DNA from: Alloprevotella sp.
Lineage (GTDB): Bacteria; Bacteroidota; Bacteroidia; Bacteroidales; Bacteroidaceae
Assembly: GCA_017476545.1 (NCBI GenBank)
Contig: JAFUZP010000006.1
Span: 1 to 64,000, forward strand
Length of the DNA: 64,000 nucleotides
Direction: 5' to 3'
How positions within the stretch are numbered: the stretch's first letter is position 1; each line of letters opens with the position of its first letter. Positions 61,701-64,000 of this stretch are shown here, piece after piece. The notes beneath the pieces are model-generated. The model had not been told where the DNA came from. It did not search any database and worked only from the letters and a program-made list of their open reading frames with translations. A program made the translations under genes and the position numbers.

Positions 61701-62648
61701 ATGAAGTTTTTCACACGGGAAGTCAAAATAGCACTGACGGCTATCGCCGCCATAGCCGCCCTGTACCTGCTCATTAACTTTATGAAGGGCGTAAATGTGT
61801 TCAAGTCAAGCAACACTTACTACGTGGAATTTGCCGACATACAGGGGCTCGCCGTCTCCAACTCCGTCTATGCCAACGGTTTCCCCGTAGGCATCGTCCG
61901 CACCATCAGTTACGACTACGACAGCAAGGAGCGCGTCGTTGTCGGCGTGGAGCTGGACAAGGAGATGCGCGTGCCGGAGGGGACAAGGGCAGAACTGGAG
62001 TCCTCGCTCATGGGCGGCGTGTCCATGCATCTCATCCTAGGGCCCGACCCTTCGCGTACCTTGCCGAAAGGTGCCACAATACAGGGCGGGCTGCACGAAG
62101 GGACGCTCTCGAAAGTGGAAGCCCTGCTGCCGACCGTGGCCGACATGGTGCCCAAGGCGGACTCCATCATGGGAAACGTGAACTCACTCACCGGCGACCC
62201 CGCCCTACAGGCCATCCTGGTGAACTTCGCCACGGCCTCGCGCAATTTTAGCGAAACGTCAGCACGCCTGAACGCCCTCATGCAACAGGACATCCCCCAG
62301 ATGATGGCCAAAATGCAGACGGTAAGCAACAACCTGGAGCGGCTCTCCGGCAACCTGGCCGAGGCCGACGTGAAACAAGCCATGGAGGGCGTGAACACCG
62401 CCTTAGGCGAGGTGCAGCAGTTCTCCAAGAACATGAACACCCTCTCCACGGAGCTCAACGCCAAACTCAATGGCCGCGACAACTCGCTCGGCCTGTTGAT
62501 GAACGACCGCAGCCTGTACGACGAGCTGAACGCCACGGTAGGCAGTCTGAACCGGGCTGTAGGCAGCGGCGACTCCCTGCTGACAGATTTCAAGGCGCAC
62601 CCCAAGCGCTACATCCACTTCTCCGTTTTCGGGAAAAAGGATAAATAA
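61701..62648 (+). CDS. MlaD/MCE-family lipid-transfer protein
   Basis: 315 residues. One N-terminal membrane helix (IALTAIAAIAALYLLINFM), an MCE domain (about 35-115: NTYYVEFADIQGLAVSNSVYANGFPVGIVRTI) and a long helical C-terminal part (about 140-300). It would form a hexameric ring that carries phospholipids between the membranes. Permease and ATPase partners are not in the window. The context amidase-MlaD-dnaA is compact and on one strand. Confidence 0.92.
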   Translation: MKFFTREVKIALTAIAAIAALYLLINFMKGVNVFKSSNTYYVEFADIQGLAVSNSVYANGFPVGIVRTISYDYDSKERVVVGVELDKEMRVPEGTRAELESSLMGGVSMHLILGPDPSRTLPKGATIQGGLHEGTLSKVEALLPTVADMVPKADSIMGNVNSLTGDPALQAILVNFATASRNFSETSARLNALMQQDIPQMMAKMQTVSNNLERLSGNLAEADVKQAMEGVNTALGEVQQFSKNMNTLSTELNAKLNGRDNSLGLLMNDRSLYDELNATVGSLNRAVGSGDSLLTDFKAHPKRYIHFSVFGKKDK

Positions 62649-62760
62649 TCCCCCGCCTCCCTTGCCACTTCGGGGAAAAAGTATCAACTTCGCGCAGCAT
62701 CTGCCTCCCGTCCCGACACGGGCAGGCACGGACTAAACACTCTTATACCGACATCCGAAC

Positions 62761-64000
62761 ATGAGCGACACGGAACAAGGCAGATGGGACGTCTGCCTCC
62801 AGAACATACGCGACCGGCTTCCGGAGCAAGCTTTCAGGACTTGGTTCCAGCCGTTGCGCTTTGTCAGTTTACTAAACGGTAAGCTGACGCTCTGTGCGCC
62901 CAACAAATATGTCATTGAGTATATAGAGGACCACTACCTTGAGGCTCTACAGCAAGCCTTACACGCCGTGTTCGGCGAAGACATCGAGCTCCTCTACACC
63001 ATTGAGCTGGCCGCGACACAGCCCGTGCCCGATCCGCAGCAGACCAAGCCTGCCCCCCCGCCTCTCGATCCGCAACTCAGCGCGATTTTCACCTTCGAAA
63101 CTTTCGTCGAGGGCAAGGCCAACAAACTCGCACGCGCCGTGGCGCTCTCCATTACCAAACAACCCGGAAAACAGGCTTTCAACCCGTTCTTCCTCTACGG
63201 GCCGAGCGGCGTAGGCAAAACCCACCTCGTGAACGCCATCGGTATGCGCCTCAAGGAGAACAACCCCCAGATGCGCGTGCTATTCGTGCCGGCACACGTC
63301 TTCAAGACGCAGTACACAGACTCCGTGCGCCACAACACGACGAACGACTTCATCCACTTCTACCAGACCATAGACTGCCTCATCATTGACGACATCCAAG
63401 AGATAACTACCGCCAAGACACAGGAGGCGTTCTTCCACATCTTCAACCACCTGCAACTCCTCGGCAAGCAAATCGTCCTTACCTGCGACAAAGCACCCGC
63501 CCAAATCGAGGGGATGGAGGAGCGGATGCTTACGCGCTTCCGCAGCGGCATGGTGGCCGAGATGGAACAACCCGACATTGCCCTGCGCCGCGCCATCATG
63601 CAGGCCAAAATACGCCGCGACGGCCTCAAGATTCCCCGCCAGGTAGTGGATTACATAGCGCAGAACGTGGACAGCAGTGTCCGCGAGTTACAGGGTATTA
63701 TCAATACGCTGATGGCCTACTCCGTGGTGGACAACTGCGAAATAACGCTGGAGATGACGGCGCGCATCGTAGCCCGCGCCGTCAATTTGGAGCGGAAAGA
63801 ACTCACGCCCGAGGACATCACGCGCCATGTGTGCCGCTATTTCAACGTCAAACTGGCCGACCTCCAGTCCGCCAGCCGCAAACAGCAGGTCGTGCAGGCA
63901 CGGCAACTGGCCATGTACCTCACCCACAAATACACGCGGCTCACGTATGCCGAAATTGGCCGCGTAGTGGCACGGCGCGACCACTCCACGGTGCTTCACT
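62761..64000 (+). CDS. dnaA: Chromosomal replication initiator DnaA (3' end beyond the window)
   Basis: 413 codons visible, open to the window edge. Domain I (SDTEQGRWDVCLQNIRDRLPEQAFRTWF), a short Pro-rich linker (about 85-105), and the AAA+ domain with GPSGVGKTH (147-155), Walker B LIIDDIQ and sensor II. Domain IV begins with YFNVKLADLQSASRKQQVVQARQLAMYL and reaches the signature RRDHSTVLH at the edge. Binds DnaA boxes and opens the origin. No TTATCCACA cluster is visible in the 112-base upstream gap. Confidence 0.97.
   Translation, partial: MSDTEQGRWDVCLQNIRDRLPEQAFRTWFQPLRFVSLLNGKLTLCAPNKYVIEYIEDHYLEALQQALHAVFGEDIELLYTIELAATQPVPDPQQTKPAPPPLDPQLSAIFTFETFVEGKANKLARAVALSITKQPGKQAFNPFFLYGPSGVGKTHLVNAIGMRLKENNPQMRVLFVPAHVFKTQYTDSVRHNTTNDFIHFYQTIDCLIIDDIQEITTAKTQEAFFHIFNHLQLLGKQIVLTCDKAPAQIEGMEERMLTRFRSGMVAEMEQPDIALRRAIMQAKIRRDGLKIPRQVVDYIAQNVDSSVRELQGIINTLMAYSVVDNCEITLEMTARIVARAVNLERKELTPEDITRHVCRYFNVKLADLQSASRKQQVVQARQLAMYLTHKYTRLTYAEIGRVVARRDHSTVLH

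Noticed and set aside
62649..62760. Replication origin directly upstream of dnaA
   Set aside because: No DnaA-box cluster or AT-rich unwinding region is visible in the 112-base gap. The origin may lie outside the window.

Overview
The window comes from a GC-rich member of the Bacteroidales, most likely the Prevotellaceae. Three things point there. Promoters fit the Bacteroidetes pattern (TTTG, about 19 bases, TAnnTTTG). Exported proteins carry type IX-secretion-like C-terminal tags. The gene content is typical: a BspA-like leucine-rich-repeat protein, outer-membrane beta-barrels with carboxypeptidase-regulatory-like domains, a Bacteroidetes-type LptD, and an M56/TonB fusion sensor. No rRNA gene and no CRISPR array was seen.

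Layout. 0-1.6 kb: a tyrosine-recombinase gene with a lost catalytic C-terminus, short direct repeats upstream of it, and a tRNA-Ser/tRNA-Glu operon. 1.6-3 kb: short-period repeat arrays and a secreted-precursor-like gene whose long leader is duplicated at 36.5 kb. 3-11 kb: TraB/GumN protein, an internally deleted RhuM-like gene, two periplasmic thioredoxin-fold lipid/redox proteins in one operon, and an outer-membrane beta-barrel protein. 11-16 kb: LRR surface protein and the housekeeping operon rsfS-ftsH-cdsA. 16-22 kb: GHL10-type hydrolase with a TPR protein, CorA, and a DUF349 coiled-coil protein. 22.5-32.6 kb: a compact exopolysaccharide/capsule operon on the minus strand (initiating sugar transferase, Wza-like export protein, Wzz-like protein, flippase, polymerase, three glycosyltransferases), followed by a small winged-helix protein and a fourth glycosyltransferase on the other strand. 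34-42 kb: dnaB, the second precursor paralogue, a second beta-barrel protein, and a BlaI/BlaR1-type regulatory pair with two visible operators. 43-52 kb: sodium symporter, HD-domain protein, lptD, two exported proteins. 52-60 kb: a heterodimeric ABC exporter and a large GH85 endoglycosidase with a type IX sorting domain. 60-64 kb: amidase, MlaD-like protein and the start of dnaA, which runs off the window.

The most unusual content lies between the genes. Six intergenic arrays (2.9, 16.1, 22.3, 37.0, 52.4 and 60.2 kb) each hold exactly four degenerate copies of a 14-base palindrome, consensus TAACCCTAGGGTTA, spaced exactly 22 bases apart. This is two helical turns, so all sites face the same side of the DNA. 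A second family, with an exact 23-base period, occurs at 1.65 and 43.4 kb. A third motif, an AT-rich block followed by alternating CG, recurs seven or more times, always in the same orientation. These look like a dispersed DNA-level system (chromosome organisation, or sites for an oligomeric DNA-binding protein), or a family of non-autonomous repeats; the sequence alone cannot decide which.
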